Shown piece by piece: positions 36,129 through 45,450 of a DNA stretch of 64,000 nt; the first letter of the stretch is position 1; each line of letters opens with the position of its first letter. The DNA is taken from the NCBI RefSeq assembly GCF_019038395.1, contig NZ_JAGFXZ010000006.1:43068-107067 (forward strand), written 5' to 3'. The translations under genes were made by a program, and so were the position numbers. The notes below the pieces were generated by a model. The model did no database searches. It was not told the origin of the DNA and saw only the letters and a program-made list of their open reading frames with translations. The stretch is from Acinetobacter sp. BY419. GTDB taxonomy: Bacteria > Pseudomonadota > Gammaproteobacteria > Pseudomonadales > Moraxellaceae.

Positions 36129-38033
36129 TTAGTCGTTAAATTTACGACGTGGACGGTCTTCACCACCAAACGCTGGACGTTCAGTACGTGGTTTGTCATC
36201 AAAGCTACGACGTGGACGATCTTCACCACCAAAAGTACGCTTAGGACGATCATCAGCAAATGAACGTGCTGGACGATCACCGAAACCACCTTCACGACGT
36301 GGAGCTGGACGATCACCGTAATCACGACGTGGAGCTGAACGCTCACCTTCACGCGCTGGTTTGTAATCTACACGGTTGCCACGGTTATCATCACCCGCTG
36401 CGCGTGGTTTGTCACCAAACGAACGTTGTGGACGATCGCCGAAGCCACCTTCACGACGTGGAGCTGGACGATCACCGAAATCACGCTTAGGACGATCATC
36501 AGCAAACGAACGTTGTGGACGATCACCAAAACCGCCTTCACGACGTGGAGCTGGACGATCACCGAAATCACGCTTAGGACGATCATCAGCAAACGAACGT
36601 TGTGGACGATCACCGAAACCGCCTTCACGACGTGGAGCTGGACGATCACCGAAATCACGCTTAGGACGATCATCGCCATAAGAAGGACGTTCGCCACGTG
36701 GTTTGTCATCGAAGCTACGTTGTGGACGATCACCGCCACGACCGCCGCCGAAACTACGACCGCCGCCATCACGACCACCGCCGAAACCGCCACGACCGCC
36801 ATCACGACCACGACCGCCGCCATCACGACCACGACCGCCGCCATCACGAGCACCGCGAGCAGGAGGTGGAGATGGCTCAAGACCTTCAATTTCAGACACG
36901 TTTAAACGTGCATCTAGGAAGTCTTCAAGCGCACGAATCTTACCGCGCTCACGGTAAGTCGCTAATGTAATCGCGTTACCAGTACGGCCTGCACGACCTG
37001 TACGACCAATACGGTGTACATAGTCTTCGTTTTTCATCGGAAGACCGAAGTTAATCACGTGAGAAATTGTTGGTACGTCAAGACCACGAGCAGCAACGTC
37101 AGTCGCAACTAAGATCTTTGCACGGCCTTCACGGATACTGCGTAGACGACGGTTACGTACAGTCTGTGGCATTGCACCATGAAGTGCGACAACTGATAGA
37201 CCTGCTTCAGCAAGTTCTTCAGCCAACATATCAGTATCTTCTTGAGTAGAAGCAAACACGACAGCTTGATCTACAGACTCATCAGATAACCAGTGAGTTA
37301 ACAATTTTTTCTTGTGTTCGAAACCATCAGTCCAGTGAAGGGTCTGAGTGATATCGGTGTTGGTAGAGTGACCAGTTTCGATCGCAATACGCAATGGATC
37401 ATTCATCATGCGTTCAGCAAGCGTAACAATACGCGGTGCAAAAGTCGCAGAGAACATCAATGTTTGTTTACGGTTAGCTGCCAATTCACCAATTGCTTCT
37501 AGGTCTTCAGAGAAGCCCAAGTCAAGCATACGGTCAGCTTCATCGACGATTAATGCATCAACCATGTCAAGTTTAAGTTGACGACGGTTTACAAGATCAA
37601 GTAAACGACCTGGAGTCGCAACGACAACTTGTGCACCTTTTAATTGTTGAATTTGTTTAGCGAAAGGCATACCACCCATAATCGCAGCAACACGAACACC
37701 TTTCATATGACGAACCAATGCAATCGCATCTTGACATACTTGTTGTGCTAATTCACGAGTAGGAGAAATCACTAGGATATTCGGTTGAGTTACCGCTTTC
37801 ATGCGGTCTTTAAATGAGATAAGCGAATCTTGATTTGCTAAAGCATTTAAAGTAGGTAGTAAGAATGCAGCAGTTTTACCAGAACCTGTTTGGCTTGATA
37901 CAAGAAGGTCTTTACCTTCAAGTGCAGCTGGAATTGCTTGTTCTTGTACAGGAGTTGGTGTAGTAAAGCCTAAACCTTCGATCGCTTGGATTAAAGACGC
38001 ATCGAGGGAAAAATCAGCAAAAGTTTTGCTCAT
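36129..38033 (-). CDS. DEAD-box RNA helicase with repetitive RGG-like tail
   Basis: The 634-residue protein has a DEAD-box core (residues 1-~380): SQTGSGKT at 47-54, PTRELA at 91, DEAD at 164-167, SAT at 195-197, and HRIGRTGR near 350. After a PSPPPARG hinge it has a ~250-residue low-complexity Arg/Gly/Asp/Pro tail beginning with GGGRGRD repeats and containing three tandem 29-residue repeats (RPKRDFGDRPAPRREGGFGD...) plus degenerate copies. The core resembles RhlE/DeaD-type helicases; the exact orthologue is unsure. The tail likely binds RNA. It has a long leader. Confidence 0.9.
   Translation of the reverse strand: MSKTFADFSLDASLIQAIEGLGFTTPTPVQEQAIPAALEGKDLLVSSQTGSGKTAAFLLPTLNALANQDSLISFKDRMKAVTQPNILVISPTRELAQQVCQDAIALVRHMKGVRVAAIMGGMPFAKQIQQLKGAQVVVATPGRLLDLVNRRQLKLDMVDALIVDEADRMLDLGFSEDLEAIGELAANRKQTLMFSATFAPRIVTLAERMMNDPLRIAIETGHSTNTDITQTLHWTDGFEHKKKLLTHWLSDESVDQAVVFASTQEDTDMLAEELAEAGLSVVALHGAMPQTVRNRRLRSIREGRAKILVATDVAARGLDVPTISHVINFGLPMKNEDYVHRIGRTGRAGRTGNAITLATYRERGKIRALEDFLDARLNVSEIEGLEPSPPPARGARDGGGRGRDGGGRGRDGGRGGFGGGRDGGGRSFGGGRGGDRPQRSFDDKPRGERPSYGDDRPKRDFGDRPAPRREGGFGDRPQRSFADDRPKRDFGDRPAPRREGGFGDRPQRSFADDRPKRDFGDRPAPRREGGFGDRPQRSFGDKPRAAGDDNRGNRVDYKPAREGERSAPRRDYGDRPAPRREGGFGDRPARSFADDRPKRTFGGEDRPRRSFDDKPRTERPAFGGEDRPRRKFND
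36408..36668 (-). repeat. Three 87-bp tandem repeats in the helicase tail
   Basis: Three consecutive copies of an 87-base unit encode RPKRDFGDRP-APRREGGFGD-RPQRSFADD; the third ends SFGDK. The copies are nearly identical at the DNA level, which suggests recent expansion by recombination or slippage. Degenerate copies flank the block, for instance near 36250-36320. Confidence 0.85.
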
Positions 38034-38314
38034 AGAGAGTGTTCACCCTGAAGTGGGTGCTCCATTAAATAAATTACAATATGGACATCGGCAAAAAGCG
38101 GCACAGCAAATAGAGCTGAAAATTTAGGATTCAGCAGCGATCCGAATAACGTCGATGTGGATATAACGCACGTATATGATTACGGCCGCAAACCTGAAGG
38201 GAATCGCTTAAGCGATTGGGCGCGAAGGATATGTCCTCTCTATGGACAGAACGCGCAGACAATGATTAGAAGATAATGTTCAGGTAAAGAACGGAAAATT
38301 AAGTGCGTGACGAA
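38034..38314 (-). promoter_or_regulatory. Long 5' leader of the DEAD-box gene
   Basis: The promoter at 38315-38323 implies about 275 untranslated bases before the helicase ATG. The leader holds a perfect 16-base palindrome AATCGCTTAAGCGATT at 38202-38217 and GC-rich words either side. Long structured leaders are typical of cold-induced or autoregulated helicase genes such as deaD and rhlE relatives; this is inference. No internal gene is evident. Confidence 0.45.
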
Positions 38315-38323
38315 ATTATAGCA
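38315..38323 (-). promoter_or_regulatory. Extended -10 promoter of the DEAD-box gene
   Basis: On the minus strand TGCTATAAT is a full extended -10 element. A TTGATG 19 bases upstream could be the -35. Predicted start near 38308. Confidence 0.6.
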
Positions 38324-38524
38324 GAATATTCCACAATGTCATCAAGTTTTAAAACTAATTTGCTTTATTTGAAATTTAAATATAAATTTCATAAACTTAC
38401 ACATAAGAAATAAATGTAATATCTGGTATAAAAAGTCTATTTCACCCGCTTACTTGTTATTCCAAACTTTCATATCATGTTAAAAATCACTCTATGTTTA
38501 CCCTTTCAGCTATTCCACCTAGCT

Positions 38525-38555
38525 AAAAAAGGCATCCCGAAGGATGCCTTTTTTT
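38525..38555 (-). terminator. Terminator after suhB
   Basis: GGCATCC (38531-38537) and GGATGCC (38542-38548) with a CGAA loop, extended by A and T runs on both sides. It lies 30 bases beyond the suhB stop codon. Between this and the helicase promoter (38324-38524) I see nothing but A/T-rich DNA. Confidence 0.88.
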
Positions 38556-38585
38556 CAATATTAGACGCAATTCATCTAAACCCGA

Positions 38586-39416
38586 TTATTTTGCTGCTTC
38601 ACCCCAAGCAGGAACAACTGCTTGCATCAAAGGCTTAAGCATTTTCATTGAACAAGCCAAAACTTGACCATTTTCCATAGAGTCGCTACCACCACGTGCA
38701 TCAACTACAGTACCGCCTGCTTCTTTCACAATCAGTTCACCCGCTGCGATATCCCAAGGCTTCAAACCAAGTTCAAAGTAAGCGTCGAAACGACCGGCAG
38801 CCACATAAGCCAAATCCAATGCTGCAGAACCTGAACGGCGATATTGCGCACCGGCTTCAGTAACATTTAACAAAGACCGGAAATGATTCTTGGCATAAGA
38901 CACAACTTCGCCATTACGTTTGGCACGGTAAGCATGACCAACAGCCATAAAGGTATTTTCCATGCTGTCTTTGACATTCACACGAATACGGCGCTGGTTC
39001 ATCATGGCACCACGACCACGACTGGCAGAGAATAGCTCATCTTTCACCGGGTCATAAATCACCCCGTGTTGAGTAATGCCTTTGTGCTGAACTGCGATAG
39101 AGATACAGAAATGCGGGAAACCATTAATGAAGTTTAAAGTACCATCCAGTGGATCGATCACCCAACACCAATCGGCGTCGTGACCATTACCTTCCTGATA
39201 ACCAAACTCTTCACCAAGGAAACTGTGATTTTTATAGCTTTTACGTAGGGTATCGATGGTCAACTGTTCCAAATAACGGTCTACACGCGTCACCGGACCA
39301 TCAATTCCTTTTTCTTCGACTTGTAGATCAAGTTTATGACGATTCTGATGCGCTTTTAAAAGCTCTTGACCAACTAACTGAGCCGCACGCGCAGCCATCA
39401 CCACCATAGGTTCCAT
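38586..39416 (-). CDS. suhB: Inositol monophosphatase family protein SuhB
   Basis: The 276-residue protein has the metal-binding motifs GEEFG (~residue 69), DPLDGTLNF (~residue 88) and WDIAAGELIVKEAGG (~residue 222) of the IMPase superfamily. SuhB hydrolyses inositol-1-phosphate in vitro and, in E. coli, is a component of the rRNA antitermination complex through the Nus factors. It is a single gene with its own terminator on each side. Confidence 0.93.
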   Translation of the reverse strand: MEPMVVMAARAAQLVGQELLKAHQNRHKLDLQVEEKGIDGPVTRVDRYLEQLTIDTLRKSYKNHSFLGEEFGYQEGNGHDADWCWVIDPLDGTLNFINGFPHFCISIAVQHKGITQHGVIYDPVKDELFSASRGRGAMMNQRRIRVNVKDSMENTFMAVGHAYRAKRNGEVVSYAKNHFRSLLNVTEAGAQYRRSGSAALDLAYVAAGRFDAYFELGLKPWDIAAGELIVKEAGGTVVDARGGSDSMENGQVLACSMKMLKPLMQAVVPAWGEAAK

Positions 39417-39462
39417 TGAACACCCACTACAAATTTAAAGAAACTGATAAAGAATAATGCAT

Positions 39463-39500
39463 AAAAGCCCCGATATCTTAGCAAATATCGGGGCTTTTTT
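39463..39500. terminator. Terminator between dxs and suhB
   Basis: AAAAGCCCCGATAT and ATATCGGGGCTTTT form a perfect 14-base stem with an 8-base loop and T runs on both strands. It ends the dxs transcript on the minus strand. Confidence 0.88.
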
Positions 39501-39530
39501 GGGAAAAATGTGTCTAAAATTTTTAAGAAC

Positions 39531-41441
39531 TTATGACAAAACGCTTTGCCCTAGGGTGGACCATGCTTTATTCATCGATTTTTCAATGCCTTGTGCATCC
39601 AAACCGGCCTGCTGCAACATTTGTGCATGCGTCGCCTGTGCCATAAACGTGTCGTCCAGCCCCAGATTCAGCATCGGTTTCACAATCTGTGCTTCTGCCA
39701 GATATTCATTTACTGCACTGCCAGCTCCGCCCATCACCGCATGTTCTTCAACTGTCACAAACAGAGTGGTGCTTGATGCCAGATCATCCAGCATTCGAGT
39801 ATCCAGAGGTTTGACAAAACGCATGTTCACAACACGCACCCCAACCTCATGTTTCACTGCAAAGGCTTCAGCAGCTTCTACAGCAACCTGTACCCGGCTG
39901 CCAAAAGCCAGAACAGAAATATATTCGTCATATTGTCCATTAAAACTGGCCACAATTTCCGCCTGACCGATTGGAATCTCGGCCATCTGTTGCTGGATAG
40001 CTACCCCTACACCATTGCCACGTGGATAACGCACAGCTGCCGGCCCAGGATATAAATAAGCGGTATGCAGCATTTGACGACATTCATTTTCGTCTTTGGG
40101 TGCCATGATTACGATATTTGGGATAGTGCGCATATAAGCATAGTCATAGGCACCGGCATGCGTCGGACCATCTTCACCCACCAGACCAGCACGATCAATA
40201 CCGAAAGTGACATCCAGATTCTGCAAGGCCACATCGTGTACCAGCTGGTCATAACCGCGCTGCAGGAAGGTCGAATAAATCGCGACTACCGGCTTTAAGC
40301 CTTCACAGGCCATGCCCGCAGCCAGCGTAACTGCATGCTGTTCTGCAATCGCGACATCAAAGAAACGTTCCGGGTATTCTTTGGCAAATTTCACCATGCC
40401 TGAGCCTTCGCACATGGCCGGTGTAATCGCGAGCAGGCGTGCATCTTGTGCCGCTTCATCGCAGAGCCATTGGCCAAATACATCCGAGTATTTCGGCGCA
40501 GTATTGGCAGTAGCCACGGCATTAAGCTTGCTAATCGCATGATATTTAATTTGATCCGATTCTGCCGGAGCAAAGCCCTTGCCCTTTTTGGTATAGATGT
40601 GAATCAGGCGTGGGCCTTTACGCTTTTTCAGCGCTTTAAAGACATGCACCAGTTGTTTGACATCATGACCGTCATAAGGACCAAAATAATCAAAACCAAT
40701 GGCTTTAAATAGGTTATCTGCTGCATCGGTCGCTGCACTATGTAAACGCGAGTTATACAGCCATTCAGGATGTGGCTGTACATAAGCCTCACCCTGCTCA
40801 GTAACATTGACGAACTCACCACGCTCCCAGATGGCCGCCAGATGCTTGGCAAAACCACCGGTGCTGCAAGAAATCGACATGTCATTGTCGTTCAGCACCA
40901 CTATCAGGTCAGCCTTGTGTGCTACCGCATCATTCAAGGCTTCAAAGGCCATACCCGCTGTCATGGCACCATCGCCAATAATCGATACCACTTCACAAGG
41001 ATTGTTCTGGTAGCGACGTGCCAAGGCCATGCCCAGACCGGCAGAAATCGCCGTTGAAGAGTGTCCTACCCCAAAGGTATCAAATTCAGATTCTTCACGT
41101 GCCGGAAAGGCTGCCAGACCCTCTTTAGCCCGGATAGTCGTCAGCTGTTCACGACGACCCGTCAGTGCCTTATGCGGATAGGCCTGATGACCTACATCCC
41201 AGATCAGACGGTCATGCGGGGTATTGAAGCAATGGTGCAAAGCCACTGTAAGCTCAATAACACCCAGATTGGCACCAAAATGTCCGCCACTTTGCCCGGC
41301 AGCATACAAAATGAATTGACGTAACTCATCTGCCACTTGTTCTAGCTGGCTTTGCTCGAGTAAACGTAGTTGCTCAGGATGATTGATCGTATCAAGCAAC
41401 GGTGTTACAGGGCGTTGAGTTGGAATTTCTGTATACAGCAT
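39531..41441 (-). CDS. dxs: 1-deoxy-D-xylulose-5-phosphate synthase
   Basis: The start ATG at 41439-41441 gives [20 protein letters not shown]; an upstream extension has no support. The 636-residue protein has the TPP motif [18 protein letters not shown]...NDNDMSIS (residues ~150-185), [10 protein letters not shown], and [15 protein letters not shown] (~425). It condenses pyruvate and glyceraldehyde-3-phosphate to start the MEP isoprenoid pathway and supplies precursor for thiamine and pyridoxal. The leader carries an 11-base hairpin (41507-41537). Confidence 0.97.
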   Translation of the reverse strand: MLYTEIPTQRPVTPLLDTINHPEQLRLLEQSQLEQVADELRQFILYAAGQSGGHFGANLGVIELTVALHHCFNTPHDRLIWDVGHQAYPHKALTGRREQLTTIRAKEGLAAFPAREESEFDTFGVGHSSTAISAGLGMALARRYQNNPCEVVSIIGDGAMTAGMAFEALNDAVAHKADLIVVLNDNDMSISCSTGGFAKHLAAIWERGEFVNVTEQGEAYVQPHPEWLYNSRLHSAATDAADNLFKAIGFDYFGPYDGHDVKQLVHVFKALKKRKGPRLIHIYTKKGKGFAPAESDQIKYHAISKLNAVATANTAPKYSDVFGQWLCDEAAQDARLLAITPAMCEGSGMVKFAKEYPERFFDVAIAEQHAVTLAAGMACEGLKPVVAIYSTFLQRGYDQLVHDVALQNLDVTFGIDRAGLVGEDGPTHAGAYDYAYMRTIPNIVIMAPKDENECRQMLHTAYLYPGPAAVRYPRGNGVGVAIQQQMAEIPIGQAEIVASFNGQYDEYISVLAFGSRVQVAVEAAEAFAVKHEVGVRVVNMRFVKPLDTRMLDDLASSTTLFVTVEEHAVMGGAGSAVNEYLAEAQIVKPMLNLGLDDTFMAQATHAQMLQQAGLDAQGIEKSMNKAWSTLGQSVLS

Positions 41442-41749
41442 ATTATGGCAAAGCCTTCTAAAGCCTGGCAATCTAAAGCTAGGTCAATGGGGAGTACCCG
41501 ATCATATAGCTGAATTGTAGCAGCTTCAATTCAGCTACGCTTCTAGCGATGCAATATTAAACAATGATCTCGTCGGGGTGAAAAAATTGCAGGCTACGAT
41601 TATCCTGAATAATCTTACTATTTATCAACTATTATCGTTCGCTTTCTACAAAAAAGAAAATCTAAAGCAGAATTTCGACTTTGCAATTCTACCAATGTTC
41701 AATCATTACGCTATACTTTAGCCAATTTCAGGATTTAACGGGTTCAGCT
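41442..41749. other. Divergent promoter region between dxs and ribA
   Basis: These 308 bases separate divergent dxs and ribA. TAGCTGAATTG (41507-41517) and CAATTCAGCTA (41527-41537) form a perfect 11-base hairpin in the dxs leader, about 65 bases upstream of its ATG. A possible minus-strand promoter (TTGATA, 18 bases, GATAAT) lies further up, and TATACT at about 41712 may be the ribA -10. No coding frame is seen. Confidence 0.5.
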
Positions 41750-42352
41750 GTGCCAATCGAGTTTGTCGCAACGTCAAGATTACCTACCGCTCACGGTGAA
41801 TTTAAAATTACTGTATTTCAAGACCCTAAGACTGGCGAAGAACATGTCGCACTTTCCAAAGGACTTGAAGAAGTATCCGATGAGCCTGTGGTGGTTCGTG
41901 TCCATTCTGAATGTTTAACCGGTGATGCCTTTGCTTCACTCAAATGCGACTGTGGCCCGCAATTGCAAGCAGCATTAAAGCTGATCAATGAATTAGGCCG
42001 TGGAGCCATTCTGTATTTGCGTCAGGAAGGGCGTGGCATTGGCCTGACCAATAAAATTCGTGCCTATGCCCTGCAAGATCAGGGACATGATACGGTAGAT
42101 GCCAATCTGATGCTGAACCTGCCGGCAGATGCACGTCAATATGACATGTGCAGCATTATGCTGGATCATTTACAAGTGAAAGCCGTACGTCTCGTGACCA
42201 ACAACCCTTCAAAAATAGAAGCCTTAAAAGCACAAGGCATTAATGTGGTGGATCGTGTTCCCCTCACAGTGGGTTTAAATCCGTTCAATGAGCAATATCT
42301 CAAAACCAAGCACGAACGGATGGCACATCTCTATCACAAGGATGATTTTTAA
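41750..42352 (+). CDS. ribA: GTP cyclohydrolase II
   Basis: GTG at 41750 gives [20 protein letters not shown], matching the 200-residue Acinetobacter RibA; an ATG-started upstream frame has no conserved residues. The zinc ligands lie in [18 protein letters not shown] (residues ~55-72) and the arginine motif in [10 protein letters not shown]. It converts GTP to the first riboflavin precursor. It is divergent from dxs and convergent with hemN, with a repeat element between. Confidence 0.96.
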   Translation: MPIEFVATSRLPTAHGEFKITVFQDPKTGEEHVALSKGLEEVSDEPVVVRVHSECLTGDAFASLKCDCGPQLQAALKLINELGRGAILYLRQEGRGIGLTNKIRAYALQDQGHDTVDANLMLNLPADARQYDMCSIMLDHLQVKAVRLVTNNPSKIEALKAQGINVVDRVPLTVGLNPFNEQYLKTKHERMAHLYHKDDF

Positions 42353-42370
42353 GGGTCTATAGCAAATCTA

Positions 42371-42435
42371 CCCCTATCCCTCCTTGGTTAAAGGAGGGAT
42401 ATTCCCCTCTTTTTTAAAGAGGGGTCAGGGGAGAT
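42371..42435. repeat. Hairpin-type intergenic repeat (REP-like)
   Basis: CCCTCCTT (42378-42385) and AAGGAGGG (42391-42398) form one hairpin; CCCCTCTTT (42404-42412) and AAAGAGGGG (42416-42424) form a second; outer CCCCT and AGGGG can pair over the whole. It lies between convergent ribA and hemN and resembles the element at 26565-26668 in layout and C/T-rich words. It may end transcription of both genes. Confidence 0.6.
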
Positions 42436-43808
42436 TAGATTGTCATTGAAAAAATCCGGTTCTCCGGCATCCGCCGCTTTAAACGTAAATCAAAAGCCAT
42501 ACAAATATTGCGCACAAATGGTTTCCCTTTCTCCAGAATCATGACTGACGAGTCTGTAATTTCAATCAGACCATCCTGCGCCATTTCTTCAAGCTGTTCC
42601 ACCACCTCATCGATTTCAGGGAAAAGCAGCTCCGGATTTTCCCATGATGTGCTAAAGCCGCACATCAAATTCAGAATATGTTGCCGAATAATCAGATCTT
42701 CCTGGTTTAATACATGCCCTTTAAACACCGGAATTTCATTGCGCGCCAGGCATTCATAATATTCTTCAATGGTTTTCACATTCTGGGCAAAGCTGTACCA
42801 GCTGTCGCTGATCGAAGAAATACCCAATCCAATCATCACCTGGGTTTTAGAGGCTGTGTATCCCATAAAGTTGCGGTGCAATGTTCCAGCTTGAAAGGAC
42901 TGGTACATCGCATCTGTTTCTAAGGCAAAATGATCCATACCAATTTCATGGTAACCATGCGCGAGTAACTTGTTTTTACCCGCCTCATAGCATTCGCGTT
43001 TAATTGCATCTTTAGGTACATCGGCGTCTTTAAAACCGCGCTGACCATTGCCTTTAATCCAGGGCACATGTGCATAGCTATATAAAGCCAGACGATCCGG
43101 CAAGAGCGAATTGGTTTGCTCAATGGTATTTAAGACATCATCCAGACTCTGAAAAGGCAAGCCAAACACCAGATCATGAGAAATCGATTCATAGCCAATT
43201 TCTCGCGCCCATTCAGTCACCTGTTTGACATGTTCATAGGGCTGAATCCGGTGAATCGCCTTTTGCACGGTTTCATTATAATCCTGCACCCCATAGCTGA
43301 CCCGACGAAAGCCCAAGTCATACAATCCTTGCAGATGCTCACGCGTGGTATTGTTAGGATGGCCTTCAAAACTAAATTCATGCACAGGTGCGATGTCTGC
43401 TTTGGCCAAAATGCCTTGAATCAGTTGAGCAAGATGCTCCATTGAGAAAAAGGTCGGTGTTCCCCCGCCCAAATGAATCTCTTTAATCTGCGGCTTTTCT
43501 TGTAATAGCTCACAGTATAAATCCCATTCTTTCAGCACTGCCTGAATATAGGGTTGTTCGACTTCATGGCGTTTGGTCACGCGTTTATGACAGCCACAGA
43601 AGGTACACAGGCTTTCGCAAAATGGCAGATGGATATACAGGCTGATGCCTTCACTTTGATTGGATTCATCAAAAGATTTTTTCAGCGTTTGCTTCCATTG
43701 TTGCAGCGAAAAATTCTGATCTTCCCAATATGGAACCGTAGGATAACTGGTATAGCGCGGACCGGGAACATTGTATTTTTGAATCAGGGGGTTGACCTGT
43801 ACCGACAT
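42435..43808 (-). CDS. hemN: Oxygen-independent coproporphyrinogen III oxidase
   Basis: The 457-residue radical SAM enzyme has C64, C68, C71 and C73 (CX3CX2CXC) and the N-terminal GPRYTSYPT that marks true HemN, and GGGTPTF for SAM binding. It turns coproporphyrinogen III into protoporphyrinogen IX without oxygen. It is divergent from hemF, which does the same step with oxygen, with 234 bases between. The C-terminal extension after residue 440 (FDLRLKRRMPENRIF) is normal for the family. Confidence 0.95.
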   Translation of the reverse strand: MSVQVNPLIQKYNVPGPRYTSYPTVPYWEDQNFSLQQWKQTLKKSFDESNQSEGISLYIHLPFCESLCTFCGCHKRVTKRHEVEQPYIQAVLKEWDLYCELLQEKPQIKEIHLGGGTPTFFSMEHLAQLIQGILAKADIAPVHEFSFEGHPNNTTREHLQGLYDLGFRRVSYGVQDYNETVQKAIHRIQPYEHVKQVTEWAREIGYESISHDLVFGLPFQSLDDVLNTIEQTNSLLPDRLALYSYAHVPWIKGNGQRGFKDADVPKDAIKRECYEAGKNKLLAHGYHEIGMDHFALETDAMYQSFQAGTLHRNFMGYTASKTQVMIGLGISSISDSWYSFAQNVKTIEEYYECLARNEIPVFKGHVLNQEDLIIRQHILNLMCGFSTSWENPELLFPEIDEVVEQLEEMAQDGLIEITDSSVMILEKGKPFVRNICMAFDLRLKRRMPENRIFSMTI

Positions 43809-44042
43809 GACACACCTATTACCATCGAGAAATGCTCAAGCCAATGAGCGCTTATTCAGTTATTGTGCTGAGCTTGAATAAAGAATTCAACCTAGCCATT
43901 TGGTCGGATTTAACAACACATTCTGCCTATGAATCCTGAAATTCAAAGCCCGGAGCGATCTATTGCATCACCAAATAGACCTTAATCTTTGACTGATTTT
44001 ATGCTTTGATGTAGCTAGTTTTTATTTTCTTACGAGGCTCTG

Positions 44043-44999
44043 ATGCAGCATCCTACATCTGCGGATATTCAACGCGTTCGTGAATTCCTCATCGACTTGC
44101 AAGCACGGATTTGTGCGGCACTGGAACAGCAGGAACGTACTGGCGGCGGCACTGCCGAATTTATCATTGATGACTGGGAACGCCCGGAAGGTGGTGGTGG
44201 CCGTTCACGCGTCTTGCAAAATGGCACCGTGATCGAAAAAGGCGGAGTGATGTTCTCCCACATCAACATTTCCAAGCTGCCTGCTTCTGCGACCGAACGC
44301 CACCCCAATATTGCCGGTGCCAAGGCGCAAGCGATGGGTGTATCGCTGGTCATCCATCCGAAAAATCCGAATGTACCAACCTCACACGCCAACGTGCGTT
44401 TATTCGTCGCAGAAAAAGAAGGTCAGGATCCAATCTGGTGGTTTGGTGGCGGTTTTGACCTGACTCCGTTTTATCCAAATGACGAAGATGTATTGTCCTG
44501 GCATCAGACAGCGCATGACCTGTGTGCACCATTTGGTGATGAGGTTTATCCAGAACATAAGCAATGGTGTGATGACTATTTTTATTTAAAGCATCGCGAT
44601 GAACAGCGTGGCGTTGGCGGTTTGTTTTTTGATGACCTGAATCAATGGGATTTTGACACCTGCTTCCAGTATATACAGGCCGTGGGCAATGGTTACCTGG
44701 AAGCGATTCTGCCAATTTTCCAGCGTAATCAGGATAGGTCTTATAACGAAGCGCAGCGCGAGTTCCAGTTGTACCGTCGTGGCCGTTATGTTGAATACAA
44801 TCTGGTTTATGACCGTGGCACCCTGTTTGGTCTGCAGACCGGCGGCCGGATTGAATCGATTCTGGTCAGTCTACCACCTCTCACTGGATGGTCATATCGC
44901 CCTGAGTGGAATGAAGGTTCACCGGAAAAACGTTTGACGGATTATTATCTGAAACCGCATGACTGGTTAACAGAATTGAAATCCAACGCAATGAAATGA
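44043..44999 (+). CDS. hemF: Oxygen-dependent coproporphyrinogen III oxidase
   Basis: The 318-residue protein has the HemF signature segments [17 protein letters not shown] (residues ~45-62), [14 protein letters not shown] and [14 protein letters not shown] (~135-148), and [20 protein letters not shown] (~250-270). It catalyses the aerobic decarboxylation of coproporphyrinogen III. ATG at 44043 follows GAGG at close distance. The divergent partner is hemN. A weak terminator (45003-45030) follows. Confidence 0.96.
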   Translation: MQHPTSADIQRVREFLIDLQARICAALEQQERTGGGTAEFIIDDWERPEGGGGRSRVLQNGTVIEKGGVMFSHINISKLPASATERHPNIAGAKAQAMGVSLVIHPKNPNVPTSHANVRLFVAEKEGQDPIWWFGGGFDLTPFYPNDEDVLSWHQTAHDLCAPFGDEVYPEHKQWCDDYFYLKHRDEQRGVGGLFFDDLNQWDFDTCFQYIQAVGNGYLEAILPIFQRNQDRSYNEAQREFQLYRRGRYVEYNLVYDRGTLFGLQTGGRIESILVSLPPLTGWSYRPEWNEGSPEKRLTDYYLKPHDWLTELKSNAMK

Positions 45000-45002
45000 T
45001 AC

Positions 45003-45030
45003 AAACGGCCCTCAAATAGAGGGCTGTTTT
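45003..45030 (+). terminator. Terminator after hemF
   Basis: AAACGGCCCTC and GAGGGCTGTTT (one G-U pair) form a stem with an AAATA loop, followed by a short T run. It is shorter in T content than the others in the window. Confidence 0.6.
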
Positions 45031-45144
45031 AATAGACATATCCTCTATAATGCTGCATGGAAATACTTGAAATTTACCTGATTTGATCGCAGCACCCTAT
45101 CGCTACATCGATCACATTCCATTTGATGCCTAGTGAGAATAACA

Positions 45145-45351
45145 ATGCAAAACCTTCATCCTAATCTACCTGTGTTTGCCTTTTGGCTTTTCCTGGCTCT
45201 CGCCATCAGTGCGATGAGTACCGCAGTTTTGAGTCACAATCTGTTTCTGGATGGCGCGGCCATTCTGGTAAGTATCCTGACGGTGGCTGGGGCTATTCTC
45301 AGTATGGCGCTCATGTTTGCAGAACATATTATGGATATTTGTAGTTCTTAA
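45145..45351 (+). CDS. Small two-helix membrane protein of unknown function
   Basis: ATG at 45145 (a GTG lies four codons upstream) gives a 68-residue protein. Two hydrophobic helices, residues ~8-30 and ~38-60, are joined by a short loop (NLFLDG). I do not recognize a family. It lies 145 bases after hemF and 99 bases before aroE, so it may be transcribed with either, or separately. Confidence 0.55.
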   Translation: MQNLHPNLPVFAFWLFLALAISAMSTAVLSHNLFLDGAAILVSILTVAGAILSMALMFAEHIMDICSS

Positions 45352-45450
45352 AATCTTGGTATTCCAGCAGAAATTAAAGATTGCGCAGGCTTTAGTCCCT
45401 GCGCTTTTTCACGTATATTGATGGGCATTTCAGCACGTGGACATTGTGAA

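Noticed and set aside
36408..36668. Regularly spaced repeats that might be taken for a CRISPR array
   Set aside because: The unit is 87 bases with no unique spacers, lies inside a coding frame and keeps that frame.
36426..36905. Plus-strand open frames with Thr/Trp/Ile or Arg/Pro/Ser repeats opposite the helicase tail
   Set aside because: They are antisense shadows of the tandem-repeat tail; the minus-strand frame has a complete DEAD-box domain in continuity.
43874..43890. TTGAAT-AAAGA-ATTCAA as an FNR/Anr site between hemN and hemF
   Set aside because: The FNR consensus is TTGAT-N4-ATCAA; this palindrome has the wrong half-site and spacing.
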